Source: Chloroflexi bacterium OLB13
GTDB taxonomy: Bacteria > Chloroflexota > Anaerolineae > Aggregatilineales > Phototrophicaceae
DNA: 64,000 nt
Assembly (NCBI GenBank): GCA_001567485.1
Contig: JZRA01000048.1
Span: forward strand, 1-64,000
Direction of reading: 5' to 3'
Shown here: one piece after another, positions 55,674-64,000 of the stretch
How positions within the stretch are numbered: the stretch's first letter is position 1
Layout of the letters: every line of letters starts with the position of its first letter
Program-made: the position numbers and the translations under genes
Notes under the pieces: model-generated
What the model saw: only the letters and a program-made list of their open reading frames with translations
Database searches by the model: none
What the model was told of the DNA's origin: nothing

Positions 55674-55921
55674 GTTACGAAGTCCGTAACGACGCACACT
55701 CGCCGGCATAGTAACACTTGCGGGACAGAACTCCAACAAAGTGCAATACGTATCCACGGACGAGGCTGTTCGTCAACGTGTCTTCGCGATTCTCAGGCAT
55801 AGATTACGCAGGTCGATTCCCGATTCGATCGAGCGCCCGCGAACTCATTCGGCATCAGCGTGTGCGCAACCACACAGCCCCTTCCCTCATTCGACTCTGT
55901 CACCGGGCCTATGCCGTGCGC

Positions 55922-55927
55922 TATAGT
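55922..55927 (+). promoter_or_regulatory. Candidate -10 box for the aldo/keto reductase gene
   Basis: TATAGT lies 50 bases before the ATG at 55977. The rest of the 303-base divergent gap (55674-55976) holds no gene I can support. Confidence 0.4.
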
Positions 55928-55976
55928 GACCGTCGCGCAATCAGTTAGACACGGGCGGACGCCGGGAGAAACAGTC

Positions 55977-56984
<1,008 letters not shown>

Positions 56985-57071
56985 CGGTACGATCTGCGCG
57001 GCCGTCGTCCCTGTCTTGGAAGGCGGCCGTATGCTATGCTGACCACCACGCACGACATGGAGTGAGATGGC

Positions 57072-57908
57072 ATGCCCGACCTGCTGCACCGCCTCAAGAT
57101 CAACACCACACTTGCACGGCGAATACTCACCGGCTTTATCGCCGATCAGATCGCTAAGGCCGGCGCGAAGGGTGCCGTGATCGGGCTGTCGGGTGGCATC
57201 GATTCGGCAGTGTCGGCCTATCTGAGCGTCGAGGCGCTCGGCGCGAAGAATGTGTTGGCCGTGCGCATGCCCTATCGCACATCGTCCGAAAGCAGCATGA
57301 CCGACGCCGACGCTGTCATCGCCGAACTCGGCATACCGGCCGTGACCGCGCCGATCACCGACATGGCCGATGCGCTCATCCACCAATTCCCGGATATGTC
57401 GGACGTTCGCCGTGGCAACATCATGGCGCGTATGCGAATGATCGTCTTGTACGACCAGTCTGCCGCGCGGAGCCTGCTGCCTATGGGCACCAGCAACAAG
57501 ACCGAGTTCCTGCTGGGATATTCGACGCTCTACGGCGACAGCGGCGTTGCGCTTCAGCCAATCGCCGACCTGTACAAGGCTCAGGTTCGCCAGCTCGCGC
57601 AGGACATCGGCGTGCCCAAACAGATCATCGACAAGCCCCCTTCGGCAGATTTGTGGGAAGGCCAGACTGACGAAGGCGAGCTTGGCTTCACCTACAACGA
57701 TGTCGATCAAGTGTTGTACCTGCTCGTCGATGAACGCTACACCGTCGAACAGATCGTCAGCGAGGGCTTCGATGCGAGCTTCGTCAATTCGGTGTGGGGG
57801 CGCGTAAAGAGCAATCACTACAAACGGACGATGCCCAACATCCCCAAGCTCGGCAGCCGCGCAATCGGCCACGACTTTCTTTATCTGCGCGACTACACAG
57901 GCCGGTAG
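57072..57908 (+). CDS. nadE: NAD+ synthase, ammonia-dependent
   Basis: 278 residues. NadE amidates nicotinic acid adenine dinucleotide to NAD+. The PP-loop ATP pyrophosphatase motif GLSGGIDSAVSA is near residue 38. MGTSNKTEFLLGYSTLYGD, PPSADLWEGQTDEGELG and the C-terminal HKR-like KRTMPNIPKLG also match. Length fits the short NH3-dependent form; a glutamine-amidohydrolase domain is absent. Its stop abuts the hydrolase start, forming an operon with the next two genes. TATGCT repeats at 57030-57040 are possible -10 boxes. Confidence 0.96.
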   Translation: MPDLLHRLKINTTLARRILTGFIADQIAKAGAKGAVIGLSGGIDSAVSAYLSVEALGAKNVLAVRMPYRTSSESSMTDADAVIAELGIPAVTAPITDMADALIHQFPDMSDVRRGNIMARMRMIVLYDQSAARSLLPMGTSNKTEFLLGYSTLYGDSGVALQPIADLYKAQVRQLAQDIGVPKQIIDKPPSADLWEGQTDEGELGFTYNDVDQVLYLLVDERYTVEQIVSEGFDASFVNSVWGRVKSNHYKRTMPNIPKLGSRAIGHDFLYLRDYTGR

Positions 57909-58664
57909 ATGATGCCCTTCACATTAACGTCGACGGGCGCGCGCCTGCACTATCTCGACACGGGCGGTGCAGGTGAGCCTGTGCTGCTCGTGCACGGTCT
58001 TCTCGGAACCGCGTCGCAGCACTTCGGCCGGCTGATCGAATGGCTCAAGCCACAGTACCGGGTGCTCGGCTTGACTCTGCGCGGATATGGCTACTCCGAA
58101 CCGAAGCCACGCACGTTTCCGCCGAACTTCTACGAGATCGACGGGCGTGACATCGTCGCGTTCCTTGAGGCGGTCAATCCCGGCCCGGTTCACCTGATCG
58201 GCTATTCCGACGGCGGCGAGTCATCGCTGGTGGCGGCCGGCCTCGCCCCGCAGCAGATCCGCTCGGTGACCACCATCGGCGCGACCGGTTATCTCAGCCC
58301 ACTCTCACGTGACCGTGTGCGGGTGTATCCGGGCGACTGGATCACGCCGGAGGATGTCCAGATGCACGGTATCGCCGACCGCGCCGCCTTTACGAAGCAG
58401 TGGGAAGACAGCTTTAAGGGCATGATTGACGCAGGCGGCGACCTCAGCCTGCGCAGCGCCCATCTCGTGACCTGCCCGGTTCTGATGCTGTTGGGCGACC
58501 GTGACGCGCTCAACCCGGCAGAGGCAGCGCAGGTCTATCTCGACCGTGTGCCGCACGGTAGGCTCGAACTTATCCCGGACTGCGGGCACGGCGTCCATGT
58601 AGAGAAGTGGGACGAGTTCATCGCACTGCTCGGCCCACACTTGAAGCACAGCGGAGGACAGTAG
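57909..58664 (+). CDS. Alpha/beta hydrolase
   Basis: 251 residues with the alpha/beta hydrolase fold. The oxyanion region VLLVHGLLGTASQHFG, the nucleophile elbow GYSDGGESS (Ser in G-Y-S-D-G), the acidic residue in LLGDRDALNP and the catalytic His in PDCGHGVHVEKW form a complete triad. The substrate is unknown; esterases, lactonases and related enzymes share this layout. It starts immediately after nadE and its stop abuts the WD40 gene. Confidence 0.9.
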   Translation: MMPFTLTSTGARLHYLDTGGAGEPVLLVHGLLGTASQHFGRLIEWLKPQYRVLGLTLRGYGYSEPKPRTFPPNFYEIDGRDIVAFLEAVNPGPVHLIGYSDGGESSLVAAGLAPQQIRSVTTIGATGYLSPLSRDRVRVYPGDWITPEDVQMHGIADRAAFTKQWEDSFKGMIDAGGDLSLRSAHLVTCPVLMLLGDRDALNPAEAAQVYLDRVPHGRLELIPDCGHGVHVEKWDEFIALLGPHLKHSGGQ

Positions 58665-59654
58665 ATGAAGAAGATGATCCTCTTGGCGCTGTTGGGCGCG
58701 CTCGTTGTAGGGGTCGTATCCGCACAGGCCACCGCTACACCCGCGCCCATCGCGCCAGATACGGCGGGCGGCTTGCAGTTCGCGTTGGAAATCGTGACGC
58801 CGGATGTCGTGAATGCGCTGGCGTTCAGCCCCGATGGATCGCTGCTGCTGACGGCCAATCAGGATACGTCGGTGCGGCTGTATTCGCTGGCGGACGGTGA
58901 GCAGGTCAGCGAGTCTTACGAGCACTTCTCGTTTGTGAAGGGCGCCGCGTTCGCAGAGAGCTTCGCCGTCACGTCCGGCTGGGATCACACGCTGATCGTC
59001 TGGGATACATCGGACGAGACGCTCGCCGTCCGGTCACAGATCACCGGCTATGACGCGGTCATCGAGCATCTCGCCATCAGCCCGGACGGCACACGGATCG
59101 CGTTTGGCGTCGGCGATGGGCGGGTGCGTGTCGCGGATGCGGCCACCGGCGACGTACTGTTTGAGCTTCCAGTCGGCGCGCTTCGTGTGACCGCGGTCGC
59201 ATACAGCCCGGACGGCTCGCAGATCACGGTCGCCGGCGGGTTTCCCGCGTCCGGCGCCCTGACTTACGACGCCACCGACGGCTCCGTGCTGGCATCGCTG
59301 GCCCACCCGGCGACCGTGACATCGCTGGCATACGCGCCGGACAGCCTGCTGCTGGCGGTGGGCGGCGACGACGGCAGCGTAACGCTGTGGCGTGAAGGCG
59401 AGCAGATCGCCTCGCTGGAAGTCAACGATTGGGTGACGGATGTCGTCTTCAGCCCCACTGCGCCGATCCTTGTGGCGGCCCGTCAGGACGGGGTCATGAC
59501 AGTCTGGGACGTCACCGATCCCGCTTCGCCGGCGTTGATCGTCGGGGTTGTGGCGGCTGATGCTGCGATCAACGATGTCGCGTTTCAGCCGGACGGCACG
59601 CGCCTCGTCACCGCGTCCGCAGACGGCAGCGTCAGGCTCTGGCAGGTCAAGTAA
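58665..59654 (+). CDS. Secreted WD40-repeat protein
   Basis: 329 residues. A signal peptide (MKKMILLALLGALVVGVVSAQA) precedes about six or seven WD40-type blades, visible as repeated NALAFSPDGSLLLTANQD, VTAVAYSPDGSQITVAGG, VTSLAYAPDSLLLAVGGDDG and NDVAFQPDGTRLVTASADG with following V.LW segments. It should form a beta-propeller outside the membrane, usually a protein-interaction platform. It is the last gene of the nadE operon. Confidence 0.92.
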   Translation: MKKMILLALLGALVVGVVSAQATATPAPIAPDTAGGLQFALEIVTPDVVNALAFSPDGSLLLTANQDTSVRLYSLADGEQVSESYEHFSFVKGAAFAESFAVTSGWDHTLIVWDTSDETLAVRSQITGYDAVIEHLAISPDGTRIAFGVGDGRVRVADAATGDVLFELPVGALRVTAVAYSPDGSQITVAGGFPASGALTYDATDGSVLASLAHPATVTSLAYAPDSLLLAVGGDDGSVTLWREGEQIASLEVNDWVTDVVFSPTAPILVAARQDGVMTVWDVTDPASPALIVGVVAADAAINDVAFQPDGTRLVTASADGSVRLWQVK

Positions 59655-59664
59655 CGGGAATCAA

Positions 59665-59692
59665 AACGGGGCGCTCAGCAACGCCCCGTTTT
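59665..59692 (+). terminator. Rho-independent terminator of the nadE-hydrolase-WD40 unit
   Basis: A 9-bp stem AACGGGGCG/CGCCCCGTT ends in TTTTCGTTT. The A-rich other side may let it also serve the convergent SH3/PA14 gene. Confidence 0.85.
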
Positions 59693-59706
59693 CGTTTCGG
59701 TCGCTC

Positions 59707-60780
59707 TCAGCGAATCGGCACCGCGTCGATCAGCCCCACAATCTTGACATACGGCGCATAGATCCAGCCGGTGATCCCCTCGTACTGGATGTGCAGCCAG
59801 AAATTCATCCCGCCCTGCACCGTGCGCCCGATGATGCGTACCGGGTCACCCCACGGCACCTGACCGAGCAGCTGAGTGCGCTGGCTCGGCCGGCGGCGAA
59901 TGTTCATCACCGACCGCGTATACCCGATGACGTCCAAACGCGGCGGCAGGTCAGTCGGGTTGTCGATCTGGTCGAAGATCGTCTGTGTTTCGGGCACGGC
60001 GTCCAAGTTACCCGTCACCTCAAGATAACGCCCGGACGACCAGCCGATCCGGTCACCGACCTGAATCTTGTACCACGGGAACAAGCCCTCATCGAAGTTC
60101 TTCTCAAGCACCGGATACGAATTGTCGGGCCGGGCTACCGCCACCATCGACGCGCCGAGATACGGGCCGGTGCGAACGGCCAAGCCGCGCACGAAGTTGA
60201 CGCTGCCCAGCGCCGGCGGCACGGCCGTCGCGGTCGGGCCAATAGGCGTCGTAAACCCGCCGCCAGCGACGCCCCATTGGAACACAAGGATCGCATCGCC
60301 GGTGAAGTCGACATAGTCGATCACGAAATCGAGGCTTTGGCCGGCAGAGACCGTCTGCGTAAAGGTGTACGTCGCGTAGTTCGGCGATGTTCCCGTGAAC
60401 GGGATGAACTGATTGAGGACGATCTGACCGTTGATCGTGACACGAACGCCGTCATTCGCATACACGGTGAATGTGTACGTCCCGGCCTGTGCGAACACTT
60501 GATTGGAGATAAAGCGCGCCGAGAAATTGTCCGCATTGACACCCGCGACGGGCTGCGTGCTGCGATCTTTCAACGGAGGCCCGCTGGCCCAGTTAAAATA
60601 CACGCCGTTCGGATACGGTTCGTTGGTGACAACGGGCGAGCCGGATTGATCCGTATTGTTCCAGAACGACCCAATCCAGTTGGTTCCGACCTGCTGGGCT
60701 GACACCTCTGGCGCGATGAAGAGGGTCAGGCCGCTGGCAAGCAGCAGGACAGCCAGCATTGCTACTAAAGATCGCTTCAT
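59707..60780 (-). CDS. Secreted protein with PA14-like and SH3-like domains
   Basis: About 357 residues with a signal peptide (MKRSLVAMLAVLLLASGLTL, cleavage near VSAQQ). Residues ~30-180 resemble a PA14-type carbohydrate-binding beta-barrel (NWIGSFWNNTDQSGSP; TYTFTVYANDGVRVTINGQIV; FVIDYVDFTGDAILVFQW). Two bacterial SH3-type repeats follow (LAVRTGPYLGASMVAV ... WYKIQVGDRIGWSSGRYL; MNIRRRPSQRTQLLGQVPWG ... WLHIQYEGITGWIYAPYV). This suggests cell-surface or wall-glycan binding. GGAG lies before the ATG at 60780. Confidence 0.87.
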   Translation of the reverse strand: MKRSLVAMLAVLLLASGLTLFIAPEVSAQQVGTNWIGSFWNNTDQSGSPVVTNEPYPNGVYFNWASGPPLKDRSTQPVAGVNADNFSARFISNQVFAQAGTYTFTVYANDGVRVTINGQIVLNQFIPFTGTSPNYATYTFTQTVSAGQSLDFVIDYVDFTGDAILVFQWGVAGGGFTTPIGPTATAVPPALGSVNFVRGLAVRTGPYLGASMVAVARPDNSYPVLEKNFDEGLFPWYKIQVGDRIGWSSGRYLEVTGNLDAVPETQTIFDQIDNPTDLPPRLDVIGYTRSVMNIRRRPSQRTQLLGQVPWGDPVRIIGRTVQGGMNFWLHIQYEGITGWIYAPYVKIVGLIDAVPIR

Positions 60781-60850
60781 GAGACACTCCACGCCGATGG
60801 CCGCCGTAAACTGAACACGGTTGGCCTGCAACTTTATGGCCGACCCTGCG

Positions 60851-60856
60851 TATGAT
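60851..60856 (+). promoter_or_regulatory. Candidate -10 box for the DUF4342 gene
   Basis: TATGAT lies 47 bases before the ATG at 60903; no clear -35 box at standard distance. Confidence 0.35.
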
Positions 60857-60902
60857 AAGTATAGCAAGGATCGAACGAACGCAACGTATGGAGAGCTTAA
60901 CC

Positions 60903-61241
60903 ATGAGCGACGAAAAGAACAAGCAGGCCAAGACCATCACAGAAGAGCTGGAAGGCGTCGGGAATCAGGTGGTGGAGCACGTGCAGGAACTGATCCGTCA
61001 AGGCAACGTGCGCCGCCTCATCATCAAAACGGCGGACGACCGCGTCCTGATCGACACGACACTGACGGTCGGCGCAATCGCCGGCACGGTGCTCGGCCTG
61101 ATGGCCGGCCCGATTGGCGCGATCATCGCGGCGGTTGGGGCCACGGTCGCGCGCTTGAAGATCGAGATCGTCCGCGAAATCACGGATAGCGACGTGACGC
61201 AGGGCGGGGCCAAGTCCAAGATCGACATCAAGGACGAGTAA
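60903..61241 (+). CDS. DUF4342-like small membrane-associated protein
   Basis: About 112 residues. A charged N-terminal helix (EELEGVGNQVVEHVQELIRQGN) leads to VRRLIIKTADDRVLIDTTLTVG, then a glycine-rich hydrophobic segment (AIAGTVLGLMAGPIGAIIAAVGATVARL) and a charged tail. This layout matches the DUF4342 family, common in Chloroflexota and Firmicutes, of unknown function. The ATG at 60903 follows GAGAG. It has its own terminator. Confidence 0.8.
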   Translation: MSDEKNKQAKTITEELEGVGNQVVEHVQELIRQGNVRRLIIKTADDRVLIDTTLTVGAIAGTVLGLMAGPIGAIIAAVGATVARLKIEIVREITDSDVTQGGAKSKIDIKDE

Positions 61242-61255
61242 CGTCCAGCAAAGAC

Positions 61256-61297
61256 GGCGGGCATTCTTAGATCATCAGGATGCTCGCCGTTTTTTTG
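61256..61297 (+). terminator. Rho-independent terminator of the DUF4342 gene
   Basis: A 9-bp stem GGCGGGCAT/ATGCTCGCC (one G-U pair) is followed by TTTTTTT, 15 bases after the stop. Confidence 0.9.
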
Positions 61298-61303
61298 TTC
61301 CGG

Positions 61304-61996
61304 TTATTCGGTGCGCACGCGGATTTGCTCAGCGAGGTTGTGGCCGATGATGCGGTACTCGCCGTGCAGCTTGAGCTGAATCGGGCCGTTGAACGGGGCG
61401 ACATGGTGTACGACCAGTTCGACGCCGGGGATCAATCCGAGCGCGTGCAGATAGTGCAGGCGATCCGCTTCGCGCGTCGTGACCCGCGTGATCACGAGGT
61501 TCGTGCTGGTCGGCGCTTCGGCCAACGCCATATCGTCGATAGGCGCCAGATTGCCCTCAGCGTCAGGAATCGGCTCACCGTGCGGGCAGAACTGCGGCTG
61601 TCCGGCCATCTCGTACATGCGATCGAGCAGCGCGGGCGTCAAGCCCGTGCACATACGCTGCGCCTCATCGAAGATCGTCTCCCAGCCGAACCCCATCACA
61701 TTGACCAGAAACGCTTCGGCGATGCGGTGGCCGCGCAGGCGGATGCGTGCTTCGCGCTGCCCCGCCTCGGTCAAGCGGATCCCTTGATACGGCGCGTGTT
61801 CGATGAGTCCGTGCGAGCGCAGGCGGTTCACCATGCGATTGACGGCGGGCGGTGTTACCCGCAGCAGATCGGCGAGGGCGGACGTGCTGACGTACGCGCC
61901 GTCGTCTCCCAGCCGATCAGTCAGCCGGTAGATTTCGACAAGATAGTCGCGCATCTTGCCGCTGATGTCCTCGGCGGGAAGATCGTGTTGTTCCAC
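61304..61996 (-). CDS. DtxR/MntR-family metal-dependent regulator
   Basis: 230 residues. An N-terminal winged helix (YVSTSALADLLRVTPPAVNRMVNRLRSHGLIEH) is followed by the dimerisation/metal domain (ALLDRMYEMAGQPQFCPHGEPIP, with Cys-Pro-His-Gly as in iron-type DtxR regulators) and a C-terminal FeoA/SH3-like domain (VHHVAPFNGPIQLKL). The protein should repress iron or manganese uptake genes when metal is plentiful. It lies 3 bases after the metallophosphoesterase gene, and the iron-type permease gene lies upstream on the same strand, a plausible target. Confidence 0.93.
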   Translation of the reverse strand: MEQHDLPAEDISGKMRDYLVEIYRLTDRLGDDGAYVSTSALADLLRVTPPAVNRMVNRLRSHGLIEHAPYQGIRLTEAGQREARIRLRGHRIAEAFLVNVMGFGWETIFDEAQRMCTGLTPALLDRMYEMAGQPQFCPHGEPIPDAEGNLAPIDDMALAEAPTSTNLVITRVTTREADRLHYLHALGLIPGVELVVHHVAPFNGPIQLKLHGEYRIIGHNLAEQIRVRTE

Positions 61997-61999
61997 GCG

Positions 62000-62731
62000 C
62001 TACATACCCAGTTCGAGACGCGCCACAAGCCGATCCGGCATCCGGTGTTGGCGCATCCGGCGCTGGACGGCCGCGACATCGTACGGGATGCGGCGGTGCT
62101 CCCAGATGTTGTGTTCGAAATCGAGGATCGAATAGGCGGCGCGCGGGTCGGCGTCACGAGGCTGGCCCACACTGCCGGGGTTGATGATCTGCCGGCGGCC
62201 GTTGAGCGTGCGGGGCTGTCCGTATACCGGCCGATTCATCGAGACATCCCCGAAGCTGCCGAACAGCTCGTAGATCATCGGCTGATGGGTATGCCCGACG
62301 ACACAGTACGGGGTTTCAAAGTGCGGAAAGTTGTCGGCCGCCGTTTTGGTCTCCAGAATATATTCGAGGATCGGCTCGCGCGGGCTGGCGTGGGCCAACG
62401 TGTAGTCCCCGATGACGAACGTGACCGGCAGGGCTTCAAGCCACTGCAAGTTTTCGTCGGTCAGGCTTTCGCGCGTCCAGTCAACCGCGCGCCGTGCGTC
62501 GGGGTTGAAGGTGCGAATGTCGAGCCGGTCAAGAACCGCCCAGTCATGGTTGCCGGCGAGACAGAGGTGCGGGAGTTCACGCAGCATGGTCACGCACTCG
62601 TTGGGATCCGGGCCATAACCAACCACGTCCCCGAGGCACCACACGTAATCCCACTGACCTTTGGCGTCCCGCAGAACGGTCTCGAACGCGGTGACGTTTG
62701 CATGAATATCGGAAATGATGAGAACTCGCAT
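62000..62731 (-). CDS. Metallophosphoesterase, YfcE/MJ0936-like
   Basis: 243 residues, calcineurin-like phosphoesterase. Metal-binding motifs are intact: SDIHANVTAF (Asp, His), LGDVVGYGPDP (Asp), LAGNHDWAV (Asn-His), LAHASPREP (His) and VVGHTHQPM (Gly-His-x-His). The fold acts on phosphodiesters or phosphomonoesters; substrate unknown. The ATG at 62731 starts at MRVLIISDIHAN. A minus-strand TATTAT at 62784-62779 is a possible -10 box. It is co-transcribed with the DtxR-type regulator. Confidence 0.92.
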   Translation of the reverse strand: MRVLIISDIHANVTAFETVLRDAKGQWDYVWCLGDVVGYGPDPNECVTMLRELPHLCLAGNHDWAVLDRLDIRTFNPDARRAVDWTRESLTDENLQWLEALPVTFVIGDYTLAHASPREPILEYILETKTAADNFPHFETPYCVVGHTHQPMIYELFGSFGDVSMNRPVYGQPRTLNGRRQIINPGSVGQPRDADPRAAYSILDFEHNIWEHRRIPYDVAAVQRRMRQHRMPDRLVARLELGM

Positions 62732-62846
62732 ATAGTCGCTGTGTTCCGTTAGCCGCGCCTCGTGCTGAACGCGGTACGATAATACCATCGCTACGGCGCT
62801 GTTGCGATAAGGGTATGGGGTGTCAGGCTCAATTCGTGCCTAACCC

Positions 62847-64000
62847 CTAGAATACACCCGCAACGCTGATTCGCAGTCGTTCGATAATAGCAAACGCTGC
62901 GCCGCACACAATGAGCAAGATGACGCTCATCGCGAGCGCCTGCCCATAATTAGATGCGCCGGGCTGTCCCAGCAGCCGGAAAATCACGATCGGGATGGTC
63001 GGCGTATCCGGCCGGGCGATGAACAGCGACGCCCCGAATTCGCCCAGACTCACCGTGAACGAAAACGATGCCCCCACTGCCACCGCGCGCCCGATGATCG
63101 GCAGCCGTACCCGCCGCCACACGCCGGCCGGCCCTTCGCCGAGCGCCCGCGCCGCATCCGTGACGTTGTTGGGGATAAGCTGGAGCGCCGGCAGCACCGC
63201 CCGCACCACGAACGGCAGCGCGACCAGCGTATGCGCCAGCGGAATCAGCACCGCGCTGGATCGGAGGTTAAGCGGTGGGTTGCCCATCGCGATCAAATAG
63301 CCGAAGCCGAGCGTCACCGCGCTGGTCGCCAGCGGCAGCATAAATAACGCGTCCAGCCAGCGCCAGCGCCGCGCATTGACCAGCGCCGCGGTGATCAACC
63401 CTAAGCCGACCGCCAGCGCCGTCGTGATGGATGCAAACACCAGCGAGTTGCCGACGGCCGCCAGCGGCGGGACGAACAAGATCGACCCACGCGGATTCTG
63501 CGCCAGCCGCGCGAAGTTCTCAAGCCCGCCGGCGGTGGTGAGCGCCCGCACGACTAAGGCGGCCAACGGCGTCACCAGCAGCGCGGTCATCGCCGCGACG
63601 ACCACCAGCGCGCCCAGCTTCGCGCGCCACGAATGCGGCAGCCGCGACACGGACGCCTCGCCGCGCATCGGCACGGTGATCCGGCGCTGCAAACGCGAGT
63701 ACACCAGCAGCATCCCGAACATCAGCCCGATCTGGATCAGCGACAGCGCGGCCGCAACGGGCAGATCGAAGATGCTCAACGCCTGCCGGTAGATCTCGAC
63801 CTCGAGTGTCGCGTAGCGCGGCCCGCCGAGGATCAACACGACTCCGAAGCTGGTGAACGTGAAGATGAACACCAGCACCGACGCCGCGCTGATCGCCGGG
63901 GCCAGCATCGGGAGACGCACCCGTGTCCAGAGCTGCCACGACCCAGCGCCCAAACTGCGCGCGGCTTCCTCGACCTGCGGCGATTGATTCGACCAGTAGC
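62847..64000 (-). CDS. Two-domain ABC permease, iron/thiamine type (5' end cut off by the window)
   Basis: The reading frame is open from 64000 down to the stop at 62847, giving the last ~384 residues. It begins inside the first permease domain's ATPase-contact loop (VEEAARSLGAGSWQLWTRVRL, continuing past the window edge) and includes a full second domain with its own loop (VTDAARALGEGPAGVWRRVRLP). Such fused double permeases (FbpB/SfuB, ThiP) import ferric iron or thiamine. The DtxR-type regulator downstream favours iron, as inference. ATPase and binding-protein genes would lie outside the window. An imperfect hairpin at 62817-62847 ends the gene. Confidence 0.9.
   Translation of the reverse strand, partial: YWSNQSPQVEEAARSLGAGSWQLWTRVRLPMLAPAISAASVLVFIFTFTSFGVVLILGGPRYATLEVEIYRQALSIFDLPVAAALSLIQIGLMFGMLLVYSRLQRRITVPMRGEASVSRLPHSWRAKLGALVVVAAMTALLVTPLAALVVRALTTAGGLENFARLAQNPRGSILFVPPLAAVGNSLVFASITTALAVGLGLITAALVNARRWRWLDALFMLPLATSAVTLGFGYLIAMGNPPLNLRSSAVLIPLAHTLVALPFVVRAVLPALQLIPNNVTDAARALGEGPAGVWRRVRLPIIGRAVAVGASFSFTVSLGEFGASLFIARPDTPTIPIVIFRLLGQPGASNYGQALAMSVILLIVCGAAFAIIERLRISVAGVF

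Noticed and set aside
61280-62752. A 490-codon open frame on the plus strand
   Set aside because: It is antisense to the DtxR-type regulator and the metallophosphoesterase, both well supported. It is a compositional shadow.

Overview
This 64 kb window is one dense, GC-rich bacterial chromosome segment (estimated by eye at about 60% G+C). It carries no recognisable rRNA, tRNA, CRISPR array, insertion sequence or prophage. Gene content points to the phylum Chloroflexota, probably an Anaerolineae-type organism: tandem substrate-binding proteins with a VWA domain, a DUF4342 protein, SH3/PA14 and WD40 secreted proteins, a YfhO-like membrane protein, several solute-binding-protein importers, and no outer-membrane or LPS genes. 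This placement is inference from gene families, not from a marker-gene tree.

Layout. 0.1-3.4 kb: an SGNH/GDSL protein followed by an OmpR-type response regulator and a histidine kinase interrupted by a one-base deletion. 3.4-5.7 kb (minus): MazG with a methylase domain, and a DDAH-like amidinohydrolase. 5.8-10.1 kb (minus): the distal alpha-type ribosomal operon rpmJ-rpsM-rpsK-rpoA-rplQ-truA-rplM-rpsI, with a clear promoter and terminator and without rpsD. 10.3-17.1 kb: comM, a phosphofructokinase, asnS, an ArsR-type regulator and trmD. 17.3-26.7 kb: a signalling and envelope block with Roadblock/LC7, two FHA proteins, an MFS exporter, LiaF-like and PspC membrane proteins, a Crp/Fnr regulator, a sortase and two extracellular binding proteins. 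26.8-34.1 kb: Bax-inhibitor-1 family protein, a P450 relic, a 1323-residue YfhO-flippase fusion, pdxS and an APS reductase.

34.5-46.1 kb is a carbohydrate block: a sugar ABC importer (binding protein and two permeases), a KDPG-aldolase-like enzyme, a transaldolase-like relic, cupin-type phosphoglucose isomerase, a GT4 glycosyltransferase, a GH4 glycosidase, trehalose synthesis (otsB, otsA) and citrate synthase. 46.1-55.7 kb is a peptide-use block on the minus strand: M24 peptidase, two sets of DppB/DppC-type permeases, two family-5 binding proteins and a lipoprotein. 56.0-59.7 kb: aldo/keto reductase, nadE, alpha/beta hydrolase and a WD40 protein. 59.7-64.0 kb: SH3/PA14 protein, DUF4342 protein, DtxR-type metal regulator, metallophosphoesterase and a two-domain iron-type ABC permease that runs off the window end.

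The picture is of a heterotroph importing sugars and peptides. Four features stand out. Three single-base deletions break otherwise intact genes. Two relic genes consist of only their N- and C-terminal ends. A perfect 10-bp GC-rich hairpin without a T-run follows each of the three binding-protein genes of the sugar and peptide importers. No ATP-binding subunit is present for any importer.
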